Source of the DNA: Spirosoma oryzicola
GTDB lineage: Bacteria > Bacteroidota > Bacteroidia > Cytophagales > Spirosomataceae
NCBI RefSeq assembly: GCF_021233055.1
Contig: NZ_CP089538.1
Span: 3,302,501-3,366,500 of the forward strand
DNA length: 64,000 nt
Direction: 5' to 3'
The notes under the pieces are model-generated. The model ran no database searches, had not been told where the DNA came from, and was given only the letters and a program-made list of their open reading frames with translations. This document shows positions 8,238-16,549 of this stretch, piece by piece. Numbering within the stretch: the stretch's first letter is position 1; each line of letters opens with the position of its first letter. The position numbers and the translations under genes were made by a program.

Positions 8238-8656
8238 AACGGCTTTGGGGTTTTACAGTTCTTGCTTGTTTACTTGTCAGTAATATATCCTGCCAGAGCG
8301 AAGAAGAAATTAAGCGACAACGGTATATCACGGAAGGGATTCTACTCTACAAAAACTACTGCGCTAACTGCCATCAGAACAAAGGCGAAGGTCTTGCGGC
8401 CCTCTACCCGCCTATTGCGAACTCTGATTACCTAGCCAACAAAAACGACGTAATTTGCCTAATCCGCTACGGCCAGCAAGGCCCTATTGTGGTTAACGGA
8501 AAGCGGTATAATCGACCAATGCCTGCCCAGCCACAACTTAGCAATCTGGAAGTGGCAGAATTAATGACCTACATCTACAACCAATGGGGCGGAGAAAAGA
8601 AAGTAATTGATGTCAAGCAGGTAACCCCCATCCTTGAGCAGTGCAAGAAACCTTAA
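8234..8656 (+). CDS. Class I cytochrome c lipoprotein
   Basis: A 140-residue periplasmic monohaem cytochrome. The lipobox is SNISC (Cys20), the haem site CANCH at 43-47, and the likely axial Met lies in NRPMPAQP near residue 95, followed by the C-terminal helix LSNLEVAELMTYIYNQWG of class I cytochromes. It shares an ATGA overlap with SCO, so both are expressed together; the pairing suggests electron delivery to, or assembly of, a terminal oxidase. Confidence 0.88.
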   Translation: MKRLWGFTVLACLLVSNISCQSEEEIKRQRYITEGILLYKNYCANCHQNKGEGLAALYPPIANSDYLANKNDVICLIRYGQQGPIVVNGKRYNRPMPAQPQLSNLEVAELMTYIYNQWGGEKKVIDVKQVTPILEQCKKP

Positions 8657-8683
8657 CGGCACGGCGGGCTTACCGCAAAGATT

Positions 8684-8752
8684 TTGCCCTTATCGCTGAT
8701 TGATCGCCAGCAAACAGATTCATTGTTGGCAATTAATTAGCGATAAGGGCAA
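8684..8752. terminator. Composite inverted repeat between convergent genes
   Basis: Perfect 14-base arms TTGCCCTTATCGCT (8684-8697) and AGCGATAAGGGCAA (8739-8752) enclose 41 bases that hold a second hairpin (GCCAGCAA / TTGTTGGC). There is no T run on either side. It lies between the ends of the cytochrome (plus) and lptC (minus) genes and probably ends both transcripts, or stabilises their 3' ends. Confidence 0.5.
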
Positions 8753-8765
8753 CGTTTATGAGTGC

Positions 8766-9332
8766 TTAGTTAAAACCGGGTCCTCCTTCGACGTTGAAAA
8801 CGCCGGTTGGCTTACGAATGGAATACTGCGAAAAGTCCTGATTGGCGTCCAGACCTACCCCGTATAATTTTTCGCCGGTAAGCTGGCTGATCACAGCAAC
8901 TTGCTTGTCGGTGAATACTTTTTTGGTAACGGGGTTCCAGTTCAGCTCCGGGGTAAGCAGTTTTTCCTGCTTTAGTTTATTGATTACAACAACGTGGCCC
9001 ATTACCGTGTACAAATCCTTTGCTTTGTCGTAACGTCCCGAATCGGAGCGTAGCGTGGTGGCCTCTTCGCCGGTTGGCCCGTAGAATACGATATTTACGG
9101 GTTTGGGGTACTTACGGTTGTCGTTTAGGTAGCGGTACTGCTTAGGCGTTGTTAACTTTACTTTTAGCATAGCAGCCTCGCTGTACAGCAGACGGACATC
9201 GTTGATTTCTTCGATTGGTCCTTGATACGGTTCAACTTTCTTGGCCTGCTTTGGTTCACCACATGCCAGCAGCAGTAAGCTTCCAACTGCTGGCACGACA
9301 ATCATTCTTATGAATACGCAAATTCTGTTCAT
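8766..9332 (-). CDS. lptC: LPS export protein LptC
   Basis: A 188-residue lipoprotein-like LptC: signal with Cys24 in LLLLACGEP, then the jellyroll strands of the family (NDVRLLYSEAAMLKVKLTTP, GRYDKAKDLYTVMGHVVV, TPELNWNPVTKKVFTDKQVAV, GEKLYGVGLDANQDFSQYSI). LptC hands lipopolysaccharide from the LptBFG transporter to LptA. The lipobox end differs from the single-helix LptC of proteobacteria but is usual in Bacteroidota. It is the last gene of coaX - outer-membrane protein - lptC. Confidence 0.85.
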   Translation of the reverse strand: MNRICVFIRMIVVPAVGSLLLLACGEPKQAKKVEPYQGPIEEINDVRLLYSEAAMLKVKLTTPKQYRYLNDNRKYPKPVNIVFYGPTGEEATTLRSDSGRYDKAKDLYTVMGHVVVINKLKQEKLLTPELNWNPVTKKVFTDKQVAVISQLTGEKLYGVGLDANQDFSQYSIRKPTGVFNVEGGPGFN

Positions 9333-9396
9333 TGGGTAAGCAGTGTGAATGCTACCGAAATAACACCTGATACTGACGGTAAGTTTACAGGTTCGA

Positions 9397-10713
9397 TTAG
9401 TCGATAACGGGCTTACGGAACCAGCGGTCCGTTAGCGAGAAACCAAGGGCAATCCGTACGTACTGCTCCCGTACCTGCGTACCTGTTAGCACACCGCGCT
9501 GTCCACCAACGAACGATAACGTAATCCGATTGACAAAGTAAGCGCCTACTGGCAGCGATAAGCCCAGGCTACCGTTGATGTCATTGATCTGCGCTCCCTG
9601 AATTTCGTAAGGTAGTTTGTTGTACTGGAAGCCAGCCCGATAAGTAATCAGATCGCTGTATTTGTTCGAGGTAGGCTTGGGTGTGTACTCAACACCAGCC
9701 GCAACGTTCATTCCATCGACTAATCCACCCGACTGGTTATTGATCGTTTTGTATTTTCCCCACTGCTGAAAACCAACATCAACGCCAATGAGCAACCGGT
9801 TTGACCGTTCGATGCTTACGCCGAAATTCATCTGCTGAGGCAGTGTCGTTTTTCCTGTCGCGTTATAACGCAATGTATCGGCTGTGCCCAGGTCTGCACC
9901 GGCGAGCGTAGTCTGCTGATAAATGTTTGTTTCGCTTCCCTTAACCCGTGTGGTGGGATCATAGGTTGCACCCAGATTAAGCGTCCATTCATTACTCAGC
10001 TTAGGCCGCCAGGCAGCACCCAATTTCCAGACGACATCGCTGTAATTGGCCCGGCTCAACCGATTGACACGCGTATCCGGCGAACCAACACCTAGTTGAT
10101 TGACAATGATCCGCGCATCCGACGAGTTGGTAACGTTTCCAAACAAAAAGGCGGCCTCAGCACCTACGAATATATTTTTAAATAACCGGTAACCAGTGGC
10201 AAACGCACCTTTGTTTAGACCGCCACGGCCACTGTAATTATATTCTACGACTGACGAATTACCAGGCAACACGTTATACTGCGTGAGTGAGTAATTGACG
10301 TACGTATAAGGGCGAAGGCTCAATGACATACTCCACCGGGAGCTAGCCGGAAAGGCCAGCGCCAGATACCCCAGGTTTCCGCCAAAATTCCGCTGAACCT
10401 GCGTCTGGTTACTGACGTTCTGACTGAGTGTTCGTGACTCACCCAGCAAGCCAACTTCAAAAACAGTATACGGCGGACGGCTTCCCAGCAACGCGGGATT
10501 CTGTAAATTCAAATAAAATGGACTGGAGTTGCTGATGCCGATTCCCCCCATGCCTATATTAGTGACGTTGCCCGTTGGGTAAAGTTCGCCAATACCCAGT
10601 GCTGAATAGGGTGAGCTTCCTAATCCTTGTGCCAGTACAACCGGCGACGTCGCGGCAGTGGCCAGCAAACTAGCAAATAGTACCCGGCTTATCCGCGTGT
10701 AAATTCTCAACAT
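9397..10713 (-). CDS. Outer-membrane beta-barrel protein, function unknown
   Basis: A 438-residue exported protein: signal peptide to about residue 28 (SPVVLAQ), then GLGSSPYSALGIGELYPTGN and repeated amphipathic strands, ending in VRIALGFSLTDRWF, an aromatic strand usual for outer-membrane barrels. The early motif NLQNPALLGSRP resembles the start of FadL-like and PorQ/PorV-like barrels. Its start overlaps the end of coaX by 44 bases. With lptC next, an envelope role is likely; no substrate can be read from the sequence. Confidence 0.7.
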   Translation of the reverse strand: MLRIYTRISRVLFASLLATAATSPVVLAQGLGSSPYSALGIGELYPTGNVTNIGMGGIGISNSSPFYLNLQNPALLGSRPPYTVFEVGLLGESRTLSQNVSNQTQVQRNFGGNLGYLALAFPASSRWSMSLSLRPYTYVNYSLTQYNVLPGNSSVVEYNYSGRGGLNKGAFATGYRLFKNIFVGAEAAFLFGNVTNSSDARIIVNQLGVGSPDTRVNRLSRANYSDVVWKLGAAWRPKLSNEWTLNLGATYDPTTRVKGSETNIYQQTTLAGADLGTADTLRYNATGKTTLPQQMNFGVSIERSNRLLIGVDVGFQQWGKYKTINNQSGGLVDGMNVAAGVEYTPKPTSNKYSDLITYRAGFQYNKLPYEIQGAQINDINGSLGLSLPVGAYFVNRITLSFVGGQRGVLTGTQVREQYVRIALGFSLTDRWFRKPVID

Positions 10714-11440
10714 TATAGCGTAAAATTCGATTCAATCCTACCAGCACCAGTTCCGGCGCTGCAAATATCGGCTGTTTCAGACGACTTTCAAAAACCGGAG
10801 CGTCGCCACCACACAGTAAAACAACCAGATCGGGGCGATCCCGGCGGTACGTTTCTATGATACCGTTCATTTCGAACGCCATCCCATTTACGACGCCACT
10901 CTGCATAGCCTGCCGGGTGTTTTTGGCCGTTACGTCCGGCCAGTCCGTTGGCACATCCACGAGCGGGAGTCGCGCCGTTTGTTCGTGCATTGCCCGAAAA
11001 CGCATCTGTAGACCCGGCGAAATAAGTCCTCCTCTAAAAACAGCGTCCCGGTCAACCAGATCAGCGGTCAGGCAGGTACCCAGATCAAACACCAGACAAT
11101 CCTGCCCCGGAAATAAGCTTGAAGCGCCTACCGCAGCCGCCACCCGATCCGTCCCAAGCGTAGTAGGCGTATCATAATCTTTGCGCACAGGTACGGGCGT
11201 TTGTCCGTCCAATACCCAGACCGTATCGCTTACAGCTTGCAATAGGGTTCGTATCGCTTCGGCCGAGCGACTTGTCGATGACGCTAGTACCTGCTCAGGG
11301 TGTTTATAGGCCTCGCCTTTTTTATCCCAATCGGCTAAGAATACGTCGACAGACTCATAACGACCTGTTTCAACCAGCAGGGAGTCGCGAAACCAGGCGG
11401 TTTTCAAACTTGAATTCCCCCAATCAATAACCAGATTCAT
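10670..11440 (-). CDS. coaX: Type III pantothenate kinase
   Basis: A 256-residue kinase of the ASKHA fold that makes 4'-phosphopantothenate, the first committed step of coenzyme A synthesis. Motifs: phosphate-binding VIDWGNSSLKTAWF at the very start, TLGTDRVAAAVGA, and CLVFDLGTCLTADLVD. Together with coaBC in this window it covers three steps of the pathway. The ATG at 11440 starts right at the family's N-terminus; the longer GTG frame to 11470 adds ten unconvincing residues. It overlaps the downstream membrane-protein gene. Confidence 0.9.
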   Translation of the reverse strand: MNLVIDWGNSSLKTAWFRDSLLVETGRYESVDVFLADWDKKGEAYKHPEQVLASSTSRSAEAIRTLLQAVSDTVWVLDGQTPVPVRKDYDTPTTLGTDRVAAAVGASSLFPGQDCLVFDLGTCLTADLVDRDAVFRGGLISPGLQMRFRAMHEQTARLPLVDVPTDWPDVTAKNTRQAMQSGVVNGMAFEMNGIIETYRRDRPDLVVLLCGGDAPVFESRLKQPIFAAPELVLVGLNRILRYNVENLHADKPGTIC

Positions 11441-12035
11441 GCGTACAGATTCGTTGACCAGCTTCCGCACTACTATTGCACCCGAAAGGTAACGACAGTT
11501 TAGGGTGTAAACAGTGTCAAACGTTGTTGTTTTAAGGATTTTTAACGACTCTGACTGACCGTTGTCACGTAAAGAATCTCAAAATTACGGATAATTGGCA
11601 AAGCTTTTTATCGTTTCTGGAATAGATCGCAGAAACATTATTTGCGTATAGGGTGTTATCTTGACAAAACCGGATTAATACATTACCTTTGTCTTCATCA
11701 AGCCTGTTGGCAGGTAGTATCCTTCCTAGCAGCAATTCATAGCTGCGACGGATTTCCGGTTTTCCGACCATTTTGTTAACCACCGTATCTGGCCCCACCA
11801 GGTTCTCGTGTTTGGATCAAACAAACTACGTCCTAGTTATTTTATTTGACTTGTTTTCATTGCGTACGTATTCTGAACTTTCCAGGTTAGTTTAGTTTGG
11901 CTATCGGCGAGCGTTTTCGCTATCGTATAGTAGTCACAGACAGCCGCCCTGATAACTCCCCCCGGCACTCGATCAACTCCATTTTTCACTATTCCCGTAC
12001 GAACGGCTTTTAAAGGTTTATTGAACCTGCACCCT
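11441..12035. other. Intergenic region and rho leader
   Basis: About 595 bases between coaX (minus) and rho (plus) without a convincing gene. It holds the likely rho promoter at 11661-11691, after which roughly 340 bases would be transcribed before the rho ATG. That long leader is a place for Rho autoregulation. I did not find a known riboswitch fold or a convincing leader peptide in it. Confidence 0.5.
11661..11691 (+). promoter_or_regulatory. Bacteroidota-type promoter, probably for rho
   Basis: TTG at 11661-11663 (within TTGACA), 20 bases, then TACCTTTG at 11684-11691. Both elements match the consensus. No plus-strand gene other than rho lies downstream. Confidence 0.6.
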
Positions 12036-14327
12036 ATGTTTAAGAAAGAAGAATTAGATAAGAAGCTTCTCTCGGAGCTTCAGCCCATTGCCGAGCAGTT
12101 TGGCATTCGTAACATTGCCAAATACACCAAAGAGAAACTCGTTTACGAAATTATAAAACAACAGTCGGAACGCCCAGGCCCGGAAGGAACTGAAGAAACG
12201 GCTCCGGCTGAAGAAGCACCACGGCGCGGTCGGCGGACAAAAGCCGCCACGACGCCCGTAGAGACACCAAAAACCGATCAGCCGGAAACGGCTCCTACTG
12301 CTGAGACACCAGCCAGCACACGCACTCGCCAGCGCGTACGGCGCGATGTTGATGCCGCTGACATTCCAGCGCCAACGCCCGAAGATGGCATGACGGCAGC
12401 GGTTGATACAACGGCTATCGAGACGACACCAGGAACATTTCCGACTGATACACAGCCCTTAGACCAGTCGCCGGAAAGCATTCCTGCCGAGGCAGCGGCT
12501 CCGGTAACTACGGACGCCGAGCCAACGGAACAACCCGTTCGTAACCAGAACGAAAACGGACGTGACCGCAACAACGGTAACCCAGCAGCACGCTCAACGG
12601 AACCAGGCCAGCGAAACGATCGAAATAACGGTGCAAATGGCCGCTCTGACCTCAACCGGCAACGGAATCAACGGCCCGATGGAGCGCCATCCGGTCAAGG
12701 TCAGCGGGACACGGGCAACCGCCCACGTCTAGACAGTCAACGGGATGCCGGAACGACCGAGCGGAACCCACGCGAAACAGCAACCCCGGATCGTGGCTCG
12801 CGAGACGCAGCAACACCAGAGCGCGGACAACGCGATAACAATTCAAACCGGCGGGATTTCAACCAGCGCGACAACGGATCAAACGATCGCGGCAATCGTG
12901 ACCAACGCGCTCGCAATCAACGGGTAGTAGCTGACGAAACAGCCTTGAATTTCAACGGCCACACGGAGGATGAATTCTTGACGCCAACGGTTGTCTCGGA
13001 CGATAACATCGCAAACATGCAACCCACGGCTGCATCGGAAGCAACCGTTACGGAAACAGCCCCACAATCGCCCGAAACGGCGGTCGAAGCGCAACAACCC
13101 GGTCAGCCTCAGACGCAACAGCAGCAACCTCAGGTTCAGGCGGCTTCGCGGGAAGCCCAGGAATACCAGAACCGGATTCGTCGCCAGTACAATCAGCACA
13201 TCCGGGAATTCGACGGTATCATTGATAACGAAGGAGTTCTGGAAATCATGCAGGATGGTGGCTACGGGTTCCTGCGTTCAGCCGATTATAACTACCTGGC
13301 TAGCCCCGATGATATTTACGTATCCCCTTCGCAGATTAAGCTGTTTGGCCTGAAAACAGGCGATACCGTTCGCGGAGCAATTCGTCCACCGAAAGAAGGC
13401 GAAAAATACTTTGCGTTGCTTCGGGTATCGACCGTAAATGGTAAAACAACCGAGGAAATCCGCGACCGGATCCCGTTCGAATACCTAACTCCTTTATTCC
13501 CGGACGAACAGCTCCATCTGAGCAACCGCCCTGAAAACTACTCATCGCGCGTACTCGATTTGTTTGCGCCTATTGGTAAAGGACAGCGCGGTATGATAGT
13601 GGCACAGCCTAAAACGGGTAAAACGGTGCTGCTCAAAGAGATTGCGAACGCCATCACGAAGAACCACCCGGAGGTGTATCTGATCGTGCTGCTGATCGAC
13701 GAACGTCCCGAAGAGGTAACCGACATGGCGCGTAGCGTCAACGCAGAAGTTATTTCGTCGACGTTTGATGAGCAGGCGGATCGGCACGTTAAAGTATCGA
13801 GCATGGTACTTGAGAAAGCTAAACGCATGGTTGAATGTGGTCATGACGTAGTTATTCTGCTCGATTCCATCACTCGTCTGGCTCGTGCGTATAACACAGT
13901 CGTTCCTTCCTCGGGTAAAATCCTGTCCGGTGGTGTTGACGCCAACGCACTGCACCGTCCGAAACGCTTCTTTGGAGCGGCCCGTAACGTAGAAAATGGG
14001 GGTTCGCTAACGATTATCGCGACAGCGCTCATTGATACGGGCTCGAAGATGGACGAAGTAATTTTCGAGGAATTTAAGGGCACGGGTAACATGGAACTCC
14101 AGCTCGACCGCAAGCTTGCCAACAAGCGCGTTTACCCAGCGGTTGACGTACTGGCGTCGGGTACCCGCCGGGAGGATCTTCTGCTGGACAAAGAAACGCT
14201 ACAGCGCGTCTGGATTCTGCGTAAACACATGGCCGACATGAACCCAATGGAAACAATGGACTTCCTGCTCGAGCGGATGAAAGGCACGCGCACCAACGAA
14301 GAATTCCTTATCTCGATGAACCGGTAA
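12036..14327 (+). CDS. rho: Transcription termination factor Rho with long disordered insertion
   Basis: A 763-residue RNA helicase, against about 420 in E. coli. The Rho N-terminal SAP-like domain is at 1-45 ([20 protein letters not shown]). Residues about 50-370 are disordered: first Thr/Pro/Ala/Glu-rich, then a stretch of Arg, Asn, Asp, Gly and Gln ([20 protein letters not shown]). The RNA-binding cold-shock-like domain follows (about 390-475, [15 protein letters not shown]), then the ATPase with Walker A QPKTGKT near 525, the DERPEEV segment and [14 protein letters not shown]. Disordered insertions are known for Bacteroidota Rho and promote condensation in Bacteroides. The ATG at 12036 is preferred over an in-frame TTG at 12021. 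Confidence 0.95.
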   Translation: MFKKEELDKKLLSELQPIAEQFGIRNIAKYTKEKLVYEIIKQQSERPGPEGTEETAPAEEAPRRGRRTKAATTPVETPKTDQPETAPTAETPASTRTRQRVRRDVDAADIPAPTPEDGMTAAVDTTAIETTPGTFPTDTQPLDQSPESIPAEAAAPVTTDAEPTEQPVRNQNENGRDRNNGNPAARSTEPGQRNDRNNGANGRSDLNRQRNQRPDGAPSGQGQRDTGNRPRLDSQRDAGTTERNPRETATPDRGSRDAATPERGQRDNNSNRRDFNQRDNGSNDRGNRDQRARNQRVVADETALNFNGHTEDEFLTPTVVSDDNIANMQPTAASEATVTETAPQSPETAVEAQQPGQPQTQQQQPQVQAASREAQEYQNRIRRQYNQHIREFDGIIDNEGVLEIMQDGGYGFLRSADYNYLASPDDIYVSPSQIKLFGLKTGDTVRGAIRPPKEGEKYFALLRVSTVNGKTTEEIRDRIPFEYLTPLFPDEQLHLSNRPENYSSRVLDLFAPIGKGQRGMIVAQPKTGKTVLLKEIANAITKNHPEVYLIVLLIDERPEEVTDMARSVNAEVISSTFDEQADRHVKVSSMVLEKAKRMVECGHDVVILLDSITRLARAYNTVVPSSGKILSGGVDANALHRPKRFFGAARNVENGGSLTIIATALIDTGSKMDEVIFEEFKGTGNMELQLDRKLANKRVYPAVDVLASGTRREDLLLDKETLQRVWILRKHMADMNPMETMDFLLERMKGTRTNEEFLISMNR

Positions 14328-14344
14328 GCGGTTTATCACGAAAT

Positions 14345-14396
14345 GCAGAGGCCCAATGCATAAAAGAGAATTCTCTTTTAGGCATTGGGCCTCTGC
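14345..14396 (+). terminator. 52-base near-perfect palindrome behind rho
   Basis: Outer arms of 15 bases, GCAGAGGCCCAATGC (14345-14359) and its complement (14382-14396), enclose an inner perfect 20-base palindrome centred on GAATTC (14361-14380); a single A/G mismatch separates them. There is no T run, so it is not a classical intrinsic terminator, but its position 17 bases after the rho stop suggests 3'-end formation or RNA protection. Confidence 0.6.
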
Positions 14397-14457
14397 TATT
14401 TATGCCAGTTGACAACGTCCAGACGGGTCGTTAACTTGCACAAAATCCACAGTACCA

Positions 14458-15366
14458 ATGAAAGACCTTATTCAATTAGCGATTCCGGGTTTTGTGCTTC
14501 TTTTGGTTGCGGAAGTCGTTGTTACGGCCATTCAGCAAAAGGATTACTACGAACTAAAAGATACGAGCAGCAGCCTGGCAATGGGCATCGGGAACGTGAT
14601 CGTCGGCTTCGTCGGAAAAGTAATTGTCTTTGGGGCCTATTCGCTGGTTTATCAGTTTCGGCTGTTCACGTTTGATATGACCCAGTGGTGGTCGTGGGCA
14701 ATTCTGTTTTTTGCCGACGATTTGAGCTATTACTGGTTTCACCGGATCAGCCACAGCAGCCGTTATTTCTGGGCATCGCACGTGGTCCATCACTCGTCGA
14801 TGAAATACAATCTGGGTACAGCTTTACGGCAAACCTGGACGGGAACGCTCAGCGGCTCCTTTCTTTTCTGGATTTGGCTGCCACTCATTGGTTTTTCGCC
14901 GGTGGCCGTGATGACCATGCAGTCGATTAGTCTGCTGTATCAATTCTGGATTCACACTGAACACATCAATAAGCTCCCGGCTCCGATTGAGTTTATCTTT
15001 AACACGCCGTCCCACCACCGGGTGCATCACGGCTCGGATTTGGCTTACCTTGACAAGAACCATGCGGGCATTCTCATCATCTGGGATCGTCTGTTCGGTA
15101 CTTTCGAGCCAGAAAAAGATCGGCCAACCTATGGTCTGACAAAAAACGTCGGCTCGCATAATCCGGTGCGGATTGCCTTTCACGAATGGATTGAGATCGG
15201 TCAGGACCTGCGCCGGGCCGGTTCGTTCGGAAACGCGCTGGGTTATCTTTTTGGACCGCCGGGATGGAGTCACGACGGGTCGCGTAAAACCACAAAGCAG
15301 TTACGAGCTGAACAGCGAGAGTCTCAGCAACCTTCACAAAATCAACATATTGAGCTAAACGCTTAG
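14458..15366 (+). CDS. Sterol desaturase / fatty acid hydroxylase family protein
   Basis: A 302-residue integral membrane di-iron enzyme. Four or five hydrophobic helices surround the histidine motifs HRISH (His95, His99), HVVHH (108-112), HTEH and SHHRVHH. The family hydroxylates or desaturates lipids using oxygen. Together with the Leu-Gly-Thr-Ala and NTPSHHRVHHGSD segments this is a close match to the common bacterial branch. The substrate cannot be read; in Bacteroidota candidates are fatty acyl or carotenoid groups. The C-terminal 30 residues are polar and Gln-rich. It stands alone after the rho palindrome. Confidence 0.88.
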   Translation: MKDLIQLAIPGFVLLLVAEVVVTAIQQKDYYELKDTSSSLAMGIGNVIVGFVGKVIVFGAYSLVYQFRLFTFDMTQWWSWAILFFADDLSYYWFHRISHSSRYFWASHVVHHSSMKYNLGTALRQTWTGTLSGSFLFWIWLPLIGFSPVAVMTMQSISLLYQFWIHTEHINKLPAPIEFIFNTPSHHRVHHGSDLAYLDKNHAGILIIWDRLFGTFEPEKDRPTYGLTKNVGSHNPVRIAFHEWIEIGQDLRRAGSFGNALGYLFGPPGWSHDGSRKTTKQLRAEQRESQQPSQNQHIELNA

Positions 15367-15422
15367 TAAACATTAAGGGGTTGACATAACCACAGCATTC
15401 GTTTTTGGGTTAGGTGAGCGTT

Positions 15423-16124
15423 ATGTTTGCTACGTTACTACTTGCCTACTCCCTACTTCGTTTACCCGCTGATTCACTGGCACCGACTGATTCAGCGAAA
15501 TTGCTACGACCATTAACCAAGATCGCTTACAACCTAGATTTTCGAAATTCGTTTCTAGACCGGCAACCCGTCAACGTTTGGGGTATTAACGCCGGCATTG
15601 AGTTTGGGCAGAAACGCCATCAGCTTACGTTAGGCTATTACTGGTTAAGTTACGCTACTTACCTCCGGCTTATTAACTGGCGTCGGGATGCCGCCCAGCG
15701 GATTAACCTTGATTATTACACACGAACCGATATGTGGTTCGTCAGTCTGCTGTACTGGTGGAATGTAACGAACAACCGGCGGTGGATGATCAGCGTACCC
15801 GCCGAGATAGGTGGCGGTATTGCTTACGCGCTTCCGCTGGACCTTCGCCAGAACGTTCAGATTGACCGTACCAAGCGTGATTTTTTTGTTCCGATCCAAG
15901 CGGGTGCCTACGCTCAGTGGAAAGCCACACGCTGGGTAGGCCTAAGCGTACAGTTCGGCTACCGGTTTTCCGTCTTCCAAACCGCGATCAACCAGAATTT
16001 TAACGGAGCGTATTACAGCTTCGGTGTAACGGTCTACCCCGCGTTATTTTTGGATGTATGGAAAGCAGTCACTAAAAAAGCGCATATTTCTCCCACACAT
16101 CCCCCCCGATTCGACACCCAGTAA
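15423..16124 (+). CDS. Probable outer-membrane barrel protein, unknown
   Basis: A 233-residue protein that I do not recognise. An N-terminal hydrophobic stretch (MFATLLLAYSLLRLPADSLA) may be a signal peptide. The rest alternates polar and aromatic residues in strands of 8 to 12, such as HQLTLGYYWLSYATYLRL, WFVSLLYWWNV and YYSFGVTVYPALFLDV, as in an eight-stranded barrel. ATG 15423 is chosen over GTG 15414. It ends near a minus-strand GNAT gene. No function is proposed. Confidence 0.55.
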   Translation: MFATLLLAYSLLRLPADSLAPTDSAKLLRPLTKIAYNLDFRNSFLDRQPVNVWGINAGIEFGQKRHQLTLGYYWLSYATYLRLINWRRDAAQRINLDYYTRTDMWFVSLLYWWNVTNNRRWMISVPAEIGGGIAYALPLDLRQNVQIDRTKRDFFVPIQAGAYAQWKATRWVGLSVQFGYRFSVFQTAINQNFNGAYYSFGVTVYPALFLDVWKAVTKKAHISPTHPPRFDTQ

Positions 16125-16157
16125 CGTTTGGCCTAGAGTGCCCCCTAACGTACGCGC

Positions 16158-16469
16158 TTAGAAATCGCTGGTATTATAGGCTGTCGACACCACCCGATTC
16201 CAGTCAGGATGCCGCTTCAGATAAGCCGCTACGAACGGGCAAAGGGGTACGATTTTAAGGTTGTGCTGCTCCGCATAAGCGAGTACACCCTCAACCAGAT
16301 GCGACCCAACGCCCTTTCCTTCCAGACTCGGATCCACTTCGGTGTGGGTAAGCGCCAGTGTTTCGTCGTCAACGTTCTGGTAAACCACAATAGATAGTTT
16401 TCCGTCCGTTTCCATCTCAAAACGGTGACGATGGTGATTATCGCGAATAGCAGCGTCGGTAAGATTCAT
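16158..16469 (-). CDS. GNAT family N-acetyltransferase, short YjdJ-like
   Basis: A 103-residue minimal acetyltransferase. The core motif DPSLEGKGVGSHLVEGVLAYAEQ provides the acetyl-CoA-binding loop, and IVPLCPFVAAYLKRHPDW is the typical end of the small GNAT_YjdJ class. Substrates of this class are unknown. It is divergent from the Asp-box protein gene, with about 80 bases between starts. Confidence 0.82.
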   Translation of the reverse strand: MNLTDAAIRDNHHRHRFEMETDGKLSIVVYQNVDDETLALTHTEVDPSLEGKGVGSHLVEGVLAYAEQHNLKIVPLCPFVAAYLKRHPDWNRVVSTAYNTSDF

Positions 16470-16487
16470 AATTGGTTTATTTATTCA

Positions 16488-16495
16488 CAAATTTA
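16488..16495 (-). promoter_or_regulatory. -7 element TAAATTTG for the GNAT gene
   Basis: On the minus strand TAAATTTG matches TAnnTTTG and lies 18 bases before the GNAT start. No good TTG is present at the usual distance, so this is a partial promoter call. Confidence 0.35.
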
Positions 16496-16549
16496 GCGTA
16501 TACCTATTTACTGAATAAGCGGCCTACTTGTTTAATCGCCGACCTCAGT

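Noticed and set aside
11565..11798. 77-residue minus-strand open frame before rho
   Set aside because: No family features, it covers the consensus promoter of rho, and its composition is unlike neighbouring proteins.
12278..12846. Long minus-strand frames within rho
   Set aside because: They are shadows of the low-complexity Arg/Asn/Asp-rich coding region on the plus strand.
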